Below are positions 1 to 5,346 of a stretch of 7,018 bases of DNA, piece after piece. A program made the position numbers and the translations under genes. This stretch comes from Clostridia bacterium (lineage in GTDB: Bacteria; Bacillota; Clostridia; Oscillospirales; CAG-272), in NCBI GenBank assembly GCA_017379815.1, contig JAFNVK010000192.1:1-7018 (forward strand), written 5' to 3'. The notes beneath the pieces were generated by a model. It ran no database searches. It was not told the DNA's origin and worked only from the letters and a program-made list of their open reading frames with translations. The first letter of the stretch is position 1, and every line of letters starts with the position of its first letter.

Positions 1-291
1 ACGCTGGTTTGCTCCGGCGGTGATGATGATCAGACCGCAGTCGGCAAGATCGGCATAGTCGCCGGCATAAATGTCCATGGGGGAATGGAAGGGAAGTCCG
101 TGTGCCAGATCCGAGGCCTCTCCCTCTGCTTTTTTGACGTCCACGTCAAGAAGCACCATTTCGGAAAACCAACCCGTCTGCATCAGGGTAAAGGCGGTGG
201 TAGCGCCCACGTTTCCGCAGCCGATGATGCCGCACTTGCGCATACGGGCCTCGCGCACCAGGTGCGTGCCCTCGTGATATTGCTCTGTCAT
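1..291 (-). CDS. ldh: L-lactate dehydrogenase, N-terminal part (gene runs off left edge)
   Basis: The minus strand is open from an ATG at 291 to the window edge, giving 97 residues of an NAD-dependent lactate/malate dehydrogenase. The enzyme interconverts pyruvate and lactate in the cytoplasm and reoxidises NADH in fermentation. Visible are the Rossmann glycine motif GCGNVG (residues 24-29), the acidic NAD-ribose residue D49 at the end of strand beta-2 (LLDV), the segment EGEASDLAHGLPF, the IYAGDY stretch (about 74-79) and ITAGANQ (90-96). The EGEA-DL-HGLPF plus IYAGDY combination fits L-LDH better than malate dehydrogenase, but the substrate-specificity loop and catalytic His lie outside the window. 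The start at 291 is chosen because an AAGGAGG-type site lies at about 301-309; the next Met (243) has only a weak GAGG. It is transcribed divergently from ylxM. Confidence 0.88.
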   Translation of the reverse strand, partial: MTEQYHEGTHLVREARMRKCGIIGCGNVGATTAFTLMQTGWFSEMVLLDVDVKKAEGEASDLAHGLPFHSPMDIYAGDYADLADCGLIIITAGANQR

Positions 292-315
292 GCTTGTTTT
301 TCCTCCTTCTTGATC

Positions 316-436
316 GCTCCGCAAAAGGGAAGCCGTGAGATCCGGTATGGGCATTTTGGCAGCTGTCACCTGTGATCCAATGCCGCTATTCCTTATTATA
401 CCACGCTTTGCCGACTTTTGCAATAGCTTGCGGAGC
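316..436. repeat. 9-bp inverted repeat flanking the ldh promoter
   Basis: GCTCCGCAA (316-324) and its exact reverse complement TTGCGGAGC (428-436) bracket the ldh promoter and most of its leader. The outer copy lies upstream of the -35, so the two would not both be in the ldh transcript. Function unknown. Confidence 0.5.
395..423 (-). promoter_or_regulatory. Sigma-A promoter of ldh
   Basis: On the minus strand TTGCAA (423-418) and TATAAT (400-395) are separated by exactly 17 bases, and the -10 is preceded by TGG, an extended -10. Transcription should start near 388, leaving a leader of roughly 95 bases before the ldh ATG. No typical Rex operator (TTGTTAA dyad) is seen around it. Confidence 0.8.
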
Positions 437-479
437 CCTGTGACGTTCGTTAGTATATGCATTTTTTATGTGAAATCGC

Positions 480-527
480 AAAAAAATGAAAAAAAGTGTT
501 GACAGAAGGGAAAAGTTGTGCTATACT
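480..527 (+). promoter_or_regulatory. Sigma-A promoter with A-tract UP-like element for ylxM-ffh-rpsP-khpA
   Basis: TTGACA (499-504) and TATACT (522-527) are spaced by 17 bases, with TGC directly before the -10 (extended -10). Two seven-base A tracts (480-486 and 489-495) lie immediately upstream and resemble an UP element for the RNA polymerase alpha subunit. The predicted start, near 534, leaves a short leader to ylxM. Confidence 0.85.
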
Positions 528-572
528 TGTAAAGCAATTCGCTTTACACCCTAAAAAGGCTGTGGAGGAGTT

Positions 573-905
573 ATGTTTGAAAAGGATTTGCACATCAGCT
601 TTCTGCTGGATTTTTACGGCGAGGTCCTCTCGGAGCGCAAGCGCACGGTCCTTGATCTGTATTACAACGACGACCTCTCTCTTGCGGAGATCGCAGAGGA
701 GATCGGGATCTCGCGGCAGGGCGTTCGCGAGCTGATCAAGAAAGCCGAGGAGGAGCTTCGCTTCTACGAGGAGAAGCTTGGCCTTTGTTATCGCTTTCGT
801 CAGGCGCAGCAGTCTGCCGAGGAGCTTCTTGCCCTTTTGCGTAAGGCAGGGGTAGAGGGAGAGGTCTTTCAGGCCGCAGAGGCTCTCGCGGAAAAGATCC
901 GGTGA
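573..905 (+). CDS. ylxM: YlxM-family SRP-associated DNA-binding protein (UPF0122)
   Basis: This 110-residue protein has the size, sequence pattern and position of YlxM (p13), a small helical protein encoded directly upstream of ffh in Firmicutes. Residues about 24-63 form a sigma-70 region-4-like helix-turn-helix (LDLYYNDDLSLAEIAEEIG followed by ISRQGVRELIKKAEEEL). The rest is charged and helical, ending in an Ala/Glu-rich tail. Family studies in streptococci link YlxM to signal recognition particle function and stimulation of Ffh GTPase activity; that role is transferred here from the family. The ATG at 573 follows GGAGGAG at about 564-570. Ffh begins 39 bases after the TGA stop, so the two are almost certainly co-transcribed. 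Despite the HTH, a transcription-factor role is not implied. Confidence 0.92.
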   Translation: MFEKDLHISFLLDFYGEVLSERKRTVLDLYYNDDLSLAEIAEEIGISRQGVRELIKKAEEELRFYEEKLGLCYRFRQAQQSAEELLALLRKAGVEGEVFQAAEALAEKIR

Positions 906-944
906 GCAATCGAATAAGGAAACGAAAGAGAAGGGGGACAGGAG

Positions 945-2288
945 ATGTTTGAAAGTCTCGGTGAAAAGCTCAACAACGCCTTCAAAAAGTTTCGCAACAA
1001 GGGAAAATTGACCGAAGCCGACGTCAAGGCCGGTATGCGCGAGATCAAGCTCGCCCTGCTTGAGGCTGACGTTAACTTCAAGGTCGTCCGTGATTTTATC
1101 AAGATCGTATCCGAGCGCGCCGTCGGCGCTGAGGTTCTGGAGTCGCTTCTGCCCGCACAGCAGATCGTTAAGATCGTCAACGAGGAGCTGACGCGCCTGA
1201 TGGGCGGCTCGCAATCCAAGCTGACCATTGCCTCGCAGCCCCCCACCGTTATTATGATGGTCGGTCTGCAGGGTGCAGGTAAGACCACGCACGCGGGCAA
1301 GCTCGCAGGCCTTTACAAAAAGCAGGGCAAGCGTCCGCTTCTCGTGGCTTGTGACGTCTACCGCCCCGCCGCGATCAAGCAGCTGCAGGTGGTTGGCGAA
1401 AAGCTGGATATTCCGGTCTTTACCCTTGGCGATAAGATCTCTCCCGTGGAGATCGCAAAGGAGGGCGTCAAGCACGCAAAGCTCAAGGGCTACGACATGG
1501 TCTTCATCGATACGGCAGGACGCCTGCAGATCGACGAGGTGCTGATGGAGGAGCTCAAGCAGATCAAGGCGGAGGTCAACCCCGCGGAGATCCTGCTCAC
1601 GGTGGATGCCATGATCGGTCAGGAATCGGTCAACGTGGCAGAGACCTTTAACGACCTGCTCGATATTACGGGCGTGATCCTGACCAAGCTGGACGGCGAC
1701 ACCCGAGGCGGTGCGGCGCTTTCCATTCGCTACGTCACGGGCAAGCCCATCAAGTTCGTGGGAACGGGAGAAAAGCTGGATACCATCGAGCCCTTCCACC
1801 CCGACCGCATGGCGTCGAGAATTCTGGGCATGGGCGACGTGCTGACCCTGATCGATAAGGCGCAGGCCGCCTTTGACGAGAAGCAGGCCGCAGAGCTGGA
1901 GCAGAAGATGCGCCAGCAGACCTTTACCCTGGACGATTATCTGGCACAGCTCCAGCAGATCAAGGGCATGGGCAATCTCGAGCAGCTCATGGGCATGATG
2001 CCCGGAGTCAAGCCGGGTGCGTTGAAGGATGCCAAGATCGACGAGAGCGCCATGGCGCACACCGAGGCGATCATTCGCTCGATGACGCGTCGGGAGCGTG
2101 AGCGGCCCGAGATCATCAACGCGTCCCGCAAAAAGCGTATCGCACAGGGCTCCGGAACCTCCGTGGAGGAGGTCAACAAGCTTCTTCGTCAGTTTGAGCA
2201 GATGCTGAAGATGATGAAGCAGTTTTCCGATATGGGGAAGACGAAAAAAGGGAAGAAGATGCTCGGCAGAATGAAGATGCCCTTCTGA
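945..2288 (+). CDS. ffh: Signal recognition particle protein Ffh (SRP54 GTPase)
   Basis: This is a full-length 447-residue Ffh, the protein subunit of the bacterial signal recognition particle. It binds 4.5S/6S SRP RNA and signal peptides of nascent membrane proteins and delivers ribosomes to FtsY at the membrane. The N domain (about 1-95, starting MFESLGEKLNNAFKK, with the ALLEADVN motif) is followed by the G domain: P-loop GLQGAGKTT (107-115), DVYRPAA (137-143), DTAGR (189-193), TKLD (247-250) and GTGE (273-276). The methionine-rich M domain (about 300-447) contains the finger loop around GMGNLEQLMGMMPG and the RNA-binding helix region RERERPEIINASRKKRIA followed by GSGTS. All key residues appear intact. 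The ATG at 945 has AAGGGGG at about 931-937. The gene ends TGA, 60 bases before rpsP. Confidence 0.98.
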   Translation: MFESLGEKLNNAFKKFRNKGKLTEADVKAGMREIKLALLEADVNFKVVRDFIKIVSERAVGAEVLESLLPAQQIVKIVNEELTRLMGGSQSKLTIASQPPTVIMMVGLQGAGKTTHAGKLAGLYKKQGKRPLLVACDVYRPAAIKQLQVVGEKLDIPVFTLGDKISPVEIAKEGVKHAKLKGYDMVFIDTAGRLQIDEVLMEELKQIKAEVNPAEILLTVDAMIGQESVNVAETFNDLLDITGVILTKLDGDTRGGAALSIRYVTGKPIKFVGTGEKLDTIEPFHPDRMASRILGMGDVLTLIDKAQAAFDEKQAAELEQKMRQQTFTLDDYLAQLQQIKGMGNLEQLMGMMPGVKPGALKDAKIDESAMAHTEAIIRSMTRRERERPEIINASRKKRIAQGSGTSVEEVNKLLRQFEQMLKMMKQFSDMGKTKKGKKMLGRMKMPF

Positions 2289-2348
2289 TCGCCGTTCATT
2301 TCATAAATCAAAAAAACAATATTATTTTATTTTTGGAGGAAACAAACC
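2289..2348 (+). other. AT-rich ffh-rpsP spacer with strong ribosome binding site
   Basis: This 60-base spacer is much richer in A and T than the flanking genes. It holds GGAGGA (2335-2340), eight bases before the rpsP ATG, and no inverted repeat followed by a T run, so ffh-rpsP read-through is expected. No -35/-10 pair good enough to call an internal promoter is seen. Confidence 0.5.
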
Positions 2349-2594
2349 ATGGCAGTAAAAATGAGACTGAGAAGACTGGGCGCAAAGAAGGCTCCCTTCT
2401 ACCGCGTGATCGTAGCAGACAGCCGTTCTCCCAGAGACGGTCGCTTCATCGAGGAGATCGGTTACTACAACCCTCTGACCGAGCCCGCTGAGATCAAGAT
2501 CGACGCAGAGAAGGCAAAGAAGTGGATCGCTAACGGCGCACAGCCCACCGAGACCGTTAAGTCCCTGCTGAAGAAGAGCGGCATCGTTGACTAA
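2349..2594 (+). CDS. rpsP: 30S ribosomal protein S16
   Basis: This 81-residue basic protein is ribosomal protein S16, a small-subunit protein that binds 16S rRNA early and supports 30S assembly. The N-terminus MAVKMRLRRLGAKKAPFYR and the following VIVADSRSPRDGRFIEEIG-YYNPL block are highly characteristic, and the C-terminal part carries AEKAKKWIANGAQPTETVKSLL. The length is normal for the family. The start is fixed by a GGAGGA site at 2335-2340. It lies between ffh and khpA in the common Firmicutes order, with 20 bases to the next gene. Confidence 0.98.
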   Translation: MAVKMRLRRLGAKKAPFYRVIVADSRSPRDGRFIEEIGYYNPLTEPAEIKIDAEKAKKWIANGAQPTETVKSLLKKSGIVD

Positions 2595-2614
2595 GATCTC
2601 CGAGGAGACCGATC

Positions 2615-2851
2615 ATGATTAATTTGCAGGAAACGTTGGTCAATATCGCCAAGGCGATCGTTGACACGCCCGACGAGGTGCAGGTGACCTGTGAGGAGGA
2701 TGAGAGAACCATCACCCTTACCCTCACCGTCGCTCCCGACGATATGGGCATGGTTATCGGCAGACACGGCAAGATCGCCAAGGCGATCCGCACCGTGATC
2801 AAGGCCGCTTCCGCAAGCTGCGGAAAAAAGGTCAACGTGGAGATCCGCTGA
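2615..2851 (+). CDS. khpA: KH-domain RNA-binding protein KhpA
   Basis: This 78-residue protein is a single KH domain of the KhpA (YlqC) type, an RNA-binding protein that in Gram-positive bacteria works with KhpB/Jag and influences cell division and RNA metabolism. The diagnostic GXXG loop is GRHG (residues 49-52) within MVIGRHGKIAKAIRTVIKA, preceded by the beta-strand TITLTLTVAPDDMG. The start ATG follows GAGGAGA (about 2601-2607). It is placed 20 bases after rpsP and is the last gene before a strong terminator; in many relatives rimM, trmD and rplS follow but do not here. The TGA stop sits in the loop of a 7-bp inverted repeat (2842-2858). Confidence 0.93.
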   Translation: MINLQETLVNIAKAIVDTPDEVQVTCEEDERTITLTLTVAPDDMGMVIGRHGKIAKAIRTVIKAASASCGKKVNVEIR

Positions 2852-2862
2852 GCGGATCCGAG

Positions 2863-2903
2863 AGTTGGGAAAACCGATCGGTTTTCCCAACTTTCTTTTT
2901 TTT
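2863..2903 (+). terminator. Rho-independent terminator after khpA
   Basis: A perfect 30-base palindrome (2863-2892, arms AGTTGGGAAAACCGA and its complement) is followed at once by a T-rich run, TTCTTTTTTTT (2893-2903). In RNA the central bases must open into a small loop, leaving a stem of about 13 pairs. It ends the ylxM-ffh-rpsP-khpA unit only a few bases before the gpsA -35 box. Confidence 0.95.
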
Positions 2904-2909
2904 CGGGGC

Positions 2910-2938
2910 TTGACAAAGAGCGCTTTGCGCGGTATAAT
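2910..2938 (+). promoter_or_regulatory. Consensus sigma-A promoter of gpsA-like gene
   Basis: TTGACA (2910-2915) and TATAAT (2933-2938) are both perfect and 17 bases apart. The T run of the preceding terminator abuts the -35. A small dyad, CAAAG-agcg-CTTTG (2914-2927), starts within the -35 and fills part of the spacer. The gpsA ATG follows about 40 bases later. Confidence 0.92.
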
Positions 2939-2978
2939 AAGTAGGATCTAATATTATGCAAAAAAGGAAGTATCACAA

Positions 2979-4025
2979 ATGGCAATCGTAACAATTATCG
3001 GCGCCGGCATGATGGGCTCGGCTCTTGCTTTCCCCGCACGTGAGAACGGCAACGAGGTTCGTCTGGTCGGTACGCCTCTGGACCGCGAGATCATCGAGGC
3101 CTGCATCAGCACCAACCGCCACCCCAAGTTCAACAAGGATTTTCCTGCCGGCATGAAGTACTACCAGATCGAGGACATGATGGCGGCCGTTGAGGGCGCC
3201 GATATGATCATCGGCGGCGTCAGCAGCTTTGGCGTGGATTGGTTCGGCGATTTCGTCCTGCCCCAGATCCCCGAGAGCATTCCCGTGCTGTCGGTCACCA
3301 AGGGCCTGATGGACACCGAGGACGGCAAGCTCCTGACCTATCCCGAGGTTTGGACCCGCAAGCTGGAGAAGCTGGGCAAGAAGCTCTCCATCAACGCTAT
3401 CGGCGGTCCCTGCACCAGCTACGAGCTGGTCGCACACGACCAGACCGAGGTCGCCTTCTGCGGCGAGGATCTGGAGATCCTCGGCAAGCTGAGAGCGATC
3501 ATGGCAACCGACTACTACCACATCAGCCTTTCTCGCGACGTCGTCGGCATCGAGAGTGCAGTGGCACTCAAGAACGGCTACGCACTGGGCATCGCGCTGA
3601 CCATCGGTCTGAACCAGAAGGCGTTTGGCCTTGACAGCGAGCTGCACTTCAACTCGCAGGCAGCCGTATTCGGCCAGGCCGTCAAGGAGATGTACAGACT
3701 GCTGGAGTACCAGGGTGCAGCTACTCTTGAGAATATGTCGGTCGGCTACGGTGACCTGTACGTTACCGTTTACGGCGGCAGAACCCGCCTTGTCGGCATT
3801 CTGCTCGGCCGCGGCCTCAACATCGACGAGGCAAAGGCAGAGCTCAACGGCGTGACGCTGGAGTCTCTGGTCGTTGCCGTTCGCGTGGCTCGCGCCATCA
3901 AGAATCGCGTTGCCGCCGGCGTGCTGAAGGCCGAGACCTTCCCGCTCCTGCTCCACATCGACGAGATCCTGACCGACAAGAAGGCGGTCAATATTCCTTG
4001 GGAGAGCTTCACCTTTACGGTCTGA
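2979..4025 (+). CDS. gpsA: NAD(P)-dependent glycerol-3-phosphate dehydrogenase, divergent GpsA type
   Basis: This 348-residue cytoplasmic dehydrogenase matches the GpsA layout. GpsA reduces dihydroxyacetone phosphate to sn-glycerol 3-phosphate for phospholipid synthesis. The N-terminal Rossmann motif is IIGAGMMGSALAF (6-18), where typical GpsA has GAGxWGTALA. TNRHPK (45-50) matches the usual N-x-HP segment, SVTKGL (105-110) the STKGL motif with Lys108, and ALKNG (196-200) supplies the second conserved Lys (Lys198). GYGDLYVT (256-263) followed by GRTR and GILLGRG matches the C-terminal GLGDL-T...R...G..LG block. The GPS motif is replaced by GGPCTSYE and the TRGL-EM block is unusual, so this is a divergent branch; another substrate cannot be excluded. 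AAGGAAG at about 2964-2970 supports the start. It is a single-gene transcription unit between two ribosomal operons. Confidence 0.8.
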   Translation: MAIVTIIGAGMMGSALAFPARENGNEVRLVGTPLDREIIEACISTNRHPKFNKDFPAGMKYYQIEDMMAAVEGADMIIGGVSSFGVDWFGDFVLPQIPESIPVLSVTKGLMDTEDGKLLTYPEVWTRKLEKLGKKLSINAIGGPCTSYELVAHDQTEVAFCGEDLEILGKLRAIMATDYYHISLSRDVVGIESAVALKNGYALGIALTIGLNQKAFGLDSELHFNSQAAVFGQAVKEMYRLLEYQGAATLENMSVGYGDLYVTVYGGRTRLVGILLGRGLNIDEAKAELNGVTLESLVVAVRVARAIKNRVAAGVLKAETFPLLLHIDEILTDKKAVNIPWESFTFTV

Positions 4026-4039
4026 CTCCCGAAGTCCAT

Positions 4040-4094
4040 GGGAAAAGCCGGGCAAACGCTCGGCTTTTCCCGTGTGCTTGCGAAATCTTTTCTT
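4040..4094 (+). terminator. Probable terminator hairpin after gpsA
   Basis: An 11-bp perfect inverted repeat, GGGAAAAGCCG (4040-4050) and CGGCTTTTCCC (4061-4071), has a 10-base loop and begins 14 bases after the gpsA stop. The T-rich stretch TCTTTTCTT (4086-4094) is not directly attached to the stem, so termination may be partial. Confidence 0.6.
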
Positions 4095-4101
4095 AATGAA
4101 G

Positions 4102-4150
4102 AAAAAAATCGAAAAAAAGCCTTGACAAACCGTTTTTGCCATGGTATAAT
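4102..4150 (+). promoter_or_regulatory. Sigma-A promoter with phased A tracts for rplU-prp-rpmA
   Basis: TTGACA (4122-4127) and TATAAT (4145-4150) are perfect, 17 bases apart, with TGG before the -10. Two seven-base A tracts (4102-4108 and 4112-4118), one helical turn apart, end three bases upstream of the -35 like an UP element. The start is expected near 4157, leaving a leader of about 80 bases. Confidence 0.92.
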
Positions 4151-4157
4151 AATATGC

Positions 4158-4238
4158 CGCTTGAAAATGGCTCTTTTTAAGTGCGTCCAAAAACGCCGCC
4201 ATGCGTCAGCGAGTCTATCAGAAAGAGAGGTGCTTTTC
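4158..4238 (+). promoter_or_regulatory. Structured 5' leader of rplU (candidate L21 leader)
   Basis: The predicted untranslated leader can form a stem of about 10 pairs, 4158-4167 with 4174-4183 (two G-U pairs), closed by a TGGCTC loop. ATGGC (4167-4171, mostly loop) can also pair with GCCAT (4198-4202), as a pseudoknot or competing fold, and GCG (4183-4185) can pair with CGC (4194-4196). An L21 leader family is known upstream of rplU in Firmicutes and is thought to be a ribosomal-protein autoregulatory element. Membership is inferred from position, not from a consensus match. AGAGGTG (about 4226-4232) is the ribosome binding site. Confidence 0.42.
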
Positions 4239-4550
4239 GTGTTTGCAGTTATCGAAACCGGCGGAAAGCAGTACAAGGTAATCGAGCAGGACATTATCTT
4301 TGTTGAAAAGCTCGACGTAAACGAGGGAGACGATATCGTCTTCGATTCCGTGATTGCTCTGTCCAACGACAACGGCTTCGTGGCAGGAACTCCTACCGTT
4401 GCAGGCGCTAAGGTTACGGCCAAGGTGCTCAAGAACGGCAAGAACAAGAAGATCTACGTCATGAAGTACAAGTCCAAGAAGAACGAGAAGAAGAAGATCG
4501 GTCACAGACAGCCTTACACCAAGGTTCAGATCGTGAAGATCGAGGGTTAA
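4239..4550 (+). CDS. rplU: 50S ribosomal protein L21
   Basis: This is a 103-residue L21, a large-subunit protein that binds 23S rRNA. The start is a GTG at 4239: translation from there gives the canonical N-terminus MFAVIETGGKQYKV, and AGAGGTG lies six bases upstream. The reading frame stays open to an upstream ATG at 4038, but that lies inside the gpsA terminator region and before the promoter, so it cannot be the true start. The C-terminal L21 signature is present as MKYKSKKNEKKKIGHRQPYT (75-94). Length is typical. It is the first gene of the rplU-prp-rpmA unit; prp starts 15 bases after the TAA. Confidence 0.97.
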   Translation: MFAVIETGGKQYKVIEQDIIFVEKLDVNEGDDIVFDSVIALSNDNGFVAGTPTVAGAKVTAKVLKNGKNKKIYVMKYKSKKNEKKKIGHRQPYTKVQIVKIEG

Positions 4551-4565
4551 TTCCCGTCCAAGGAC

Positions 4566-4928
4566 ATGACGAAAATCGTGTTTTTCAGAAGCGGCGGAGT
4601 TTTCTACGGCTTCGAGGAGCAGGGTCACACGGGATATGGAGAAGCGGGGGAGGATATCCTCTGCGCGGCCATTTCCTCTATGACGATGCTGCTCATCAAC
4701 ACCATCGAGGTGGCTTACGCCTCCAGAGTCGATTATTCGATCGAGGAGGGAGACACGCGCATCCGCGTTTGCTCAAAAGCGGCTTTGCCCGAGTTTGAGA
4801 GCGACGATTACAAGCGCTACGCCGTCTCGGGGATCATGATGGGTTACTACTGTCAGCTCAGTGATATGCTTGAGGAGTATGGAGACTACCTGGACGTAAC
4901 CGTCCAAGACAAGCCTTACGAGGCTTGA
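4566..4928 (+). CDS. prp: Ribosomal-processing cysteine protease Prp
   Basis: This 120-residue protein is Prp (formerly YsxB), the cysteine protease that removes the N-terminal extension of ribosomal protein L27 in Firmicutes. The catalytic dyad is visible: His21 in GHTGYGEAGED and Cys33 in DILCAAISS, at the family spacing of 12 residues. The gene lies between the two ribosomal protein genes as expected, and its substrate rpmA is immediately downstream with the cleavage site intact. The start is less certain: AAGGA (4560-4564) is only one base before the ATG at 4566, which is poor spacing. A GTG at 4578 would have 13 bases of spacing but would remove the first beta-strand. Translational coupling to rplU (15 bases upstream) probably explains initiation at 4566. 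Confidence 0.94.
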   Translation: MTKIVFFRSGGVFYGFEEQGHTGYGEAGEDILCAAISSMTMLLINTIEVAYASRVDYSIEEGDTRIRVCSKAALPEFESDDYKRYAVSGIMMGYYCQLSDMLEEYGDYLDVTVQDKPYEA

Positions 4929-4977
4929 CCGCTAACCACCGACCGTAAGGTCAAAAAAATGATGGAGGAAAAGAATA

Positions 4978-5256
4978 ATGTTGAGACTCAATTTACAGTT
5001 CTTTGCTCATAAGAAGGGTGTAGGTTCGACCAAGAACGGCCGTGACAGTGAATCCAAGCGCCTTGGCGTGAAGAAGTCCGACGGTCAGGCAGTCCTCGCC
5101 GGCAACATCATTATCAGACAGAGAGGAACCGCTGTCCGCGCTGGCGAAAACGTTGGCGTTGGCAAGGACCACACTCTCTATGCTCTGATCGATGGTAAGG
5201 TCAAGTTTGAGCACAAGACCAAGACGCAGAAGAAGGTCAGCGTTTACGCAGACTGA
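4978..5256 (+). CDS. rpmA: 50S ribosomal protein L27 with Prp-cleavable N-terminal extension
   Basis: This 92-residue L27 starts MLRLNLQFFAHKKG. Residues 1-9 are the Firmicutes-specific extension ending in the Prp recognition motif LNLQFF, and cleavage after Phe9 would give a mature 83-residue protein beginning AHKKGVGST. The mature N-terminus of L27 reaches toward the peptidyl-transferase centre, so the extension must be removed for function. The body shows the L27 signature GNIIIRQRGTAVRAGENVG followed by KDHTLYALIDGKVKFE. A strong GGAGGAA site (4964-4970) precedes the ATG. It ends the rplU-prp-rpmA unit; obgE, which often follows in Firmicutes, is not next. Confidence 0.98.
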   Translation: MLRLNLQFFAHKKGVGSTKNGRDSESKRLGVKKSDGQAVLAGNIIIRQRGTAVRAGENVGVGKDHTLYALIDGKVKFEHKTKTQKKVSVYAD

Positions 5257-5268
5257 TCTCTCTGATGG

Positions 5269-5316
5269 ATATAGGACCGAATGGGAAAGCCCTGTTCGGT
5301 CCTATATTCTTTCCCG
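5269..5316 (+). terminator. Hairpin terminator after rpmA
   Basis: A 13-bp inverted repeat, 5269-5281 with 5295-5307 (core TAGGACCGAA and its complement), encloses a small inner GGG/CCC stem (5283-5285 with 5290-5292). The following TTCTTTCCC is only moderately T-rich, so read-through into the downstream lipoprotein gene is possible; no clear promoter is visible between this hairpin and that gene. Confidence 0.75.
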
Positions 5317-5346
5317 AAAAAGACGAAAAAGGAAGGTAAGCTTTCG

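Noticed and set aside
85..375. Plus-strand open frames in the ldh region
   Set aside because: They are antisense to a clear L-lactate dehydrogenase reading frame with its own promoter and ribosome binding site.
292..394. Rex redox operator for ldh
   Set aside because: No TTGTTAA-type dyad could be found near the promoter, so redox control by Rex is not supported from this sequence.
450..2060. 536-codon open frame on the minus strand across ylxM and ffh
   Set aside because: It is antisense to two certain genes; its His/Leu/Gln/Asp-rich composition is a mirror of their codon use, it has no family resemblance, and its start region overlaps the middle of ffh.
2973..4202. 409-codon minus-strand open frame over gpsA and the rplU leader
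   Set aside because: It is a complement-strand shadow of gpsA with low-complexity Val/Leu/Ala/Asp/His composition; it would begin inside the rplU leader and crosses a promoter and terminator of the plus strand.
4038..4238. N-terminal extension of L21 from an upstream ATG
   Set aside because: The region contains the gpsA terminator hairpin, the rplU promoter and the leader; L21 homology begins exactly at the GTG at 4239 with a ribosome binding site.
5281..5346. Upstream ATG start for the ribonuclease lipoprotein
   Set aside because: It lies in the loop of the rpmA terminator, has no ribosome binding site, and would put 22 residues ahead of a clear lipoprotein signal peptide.
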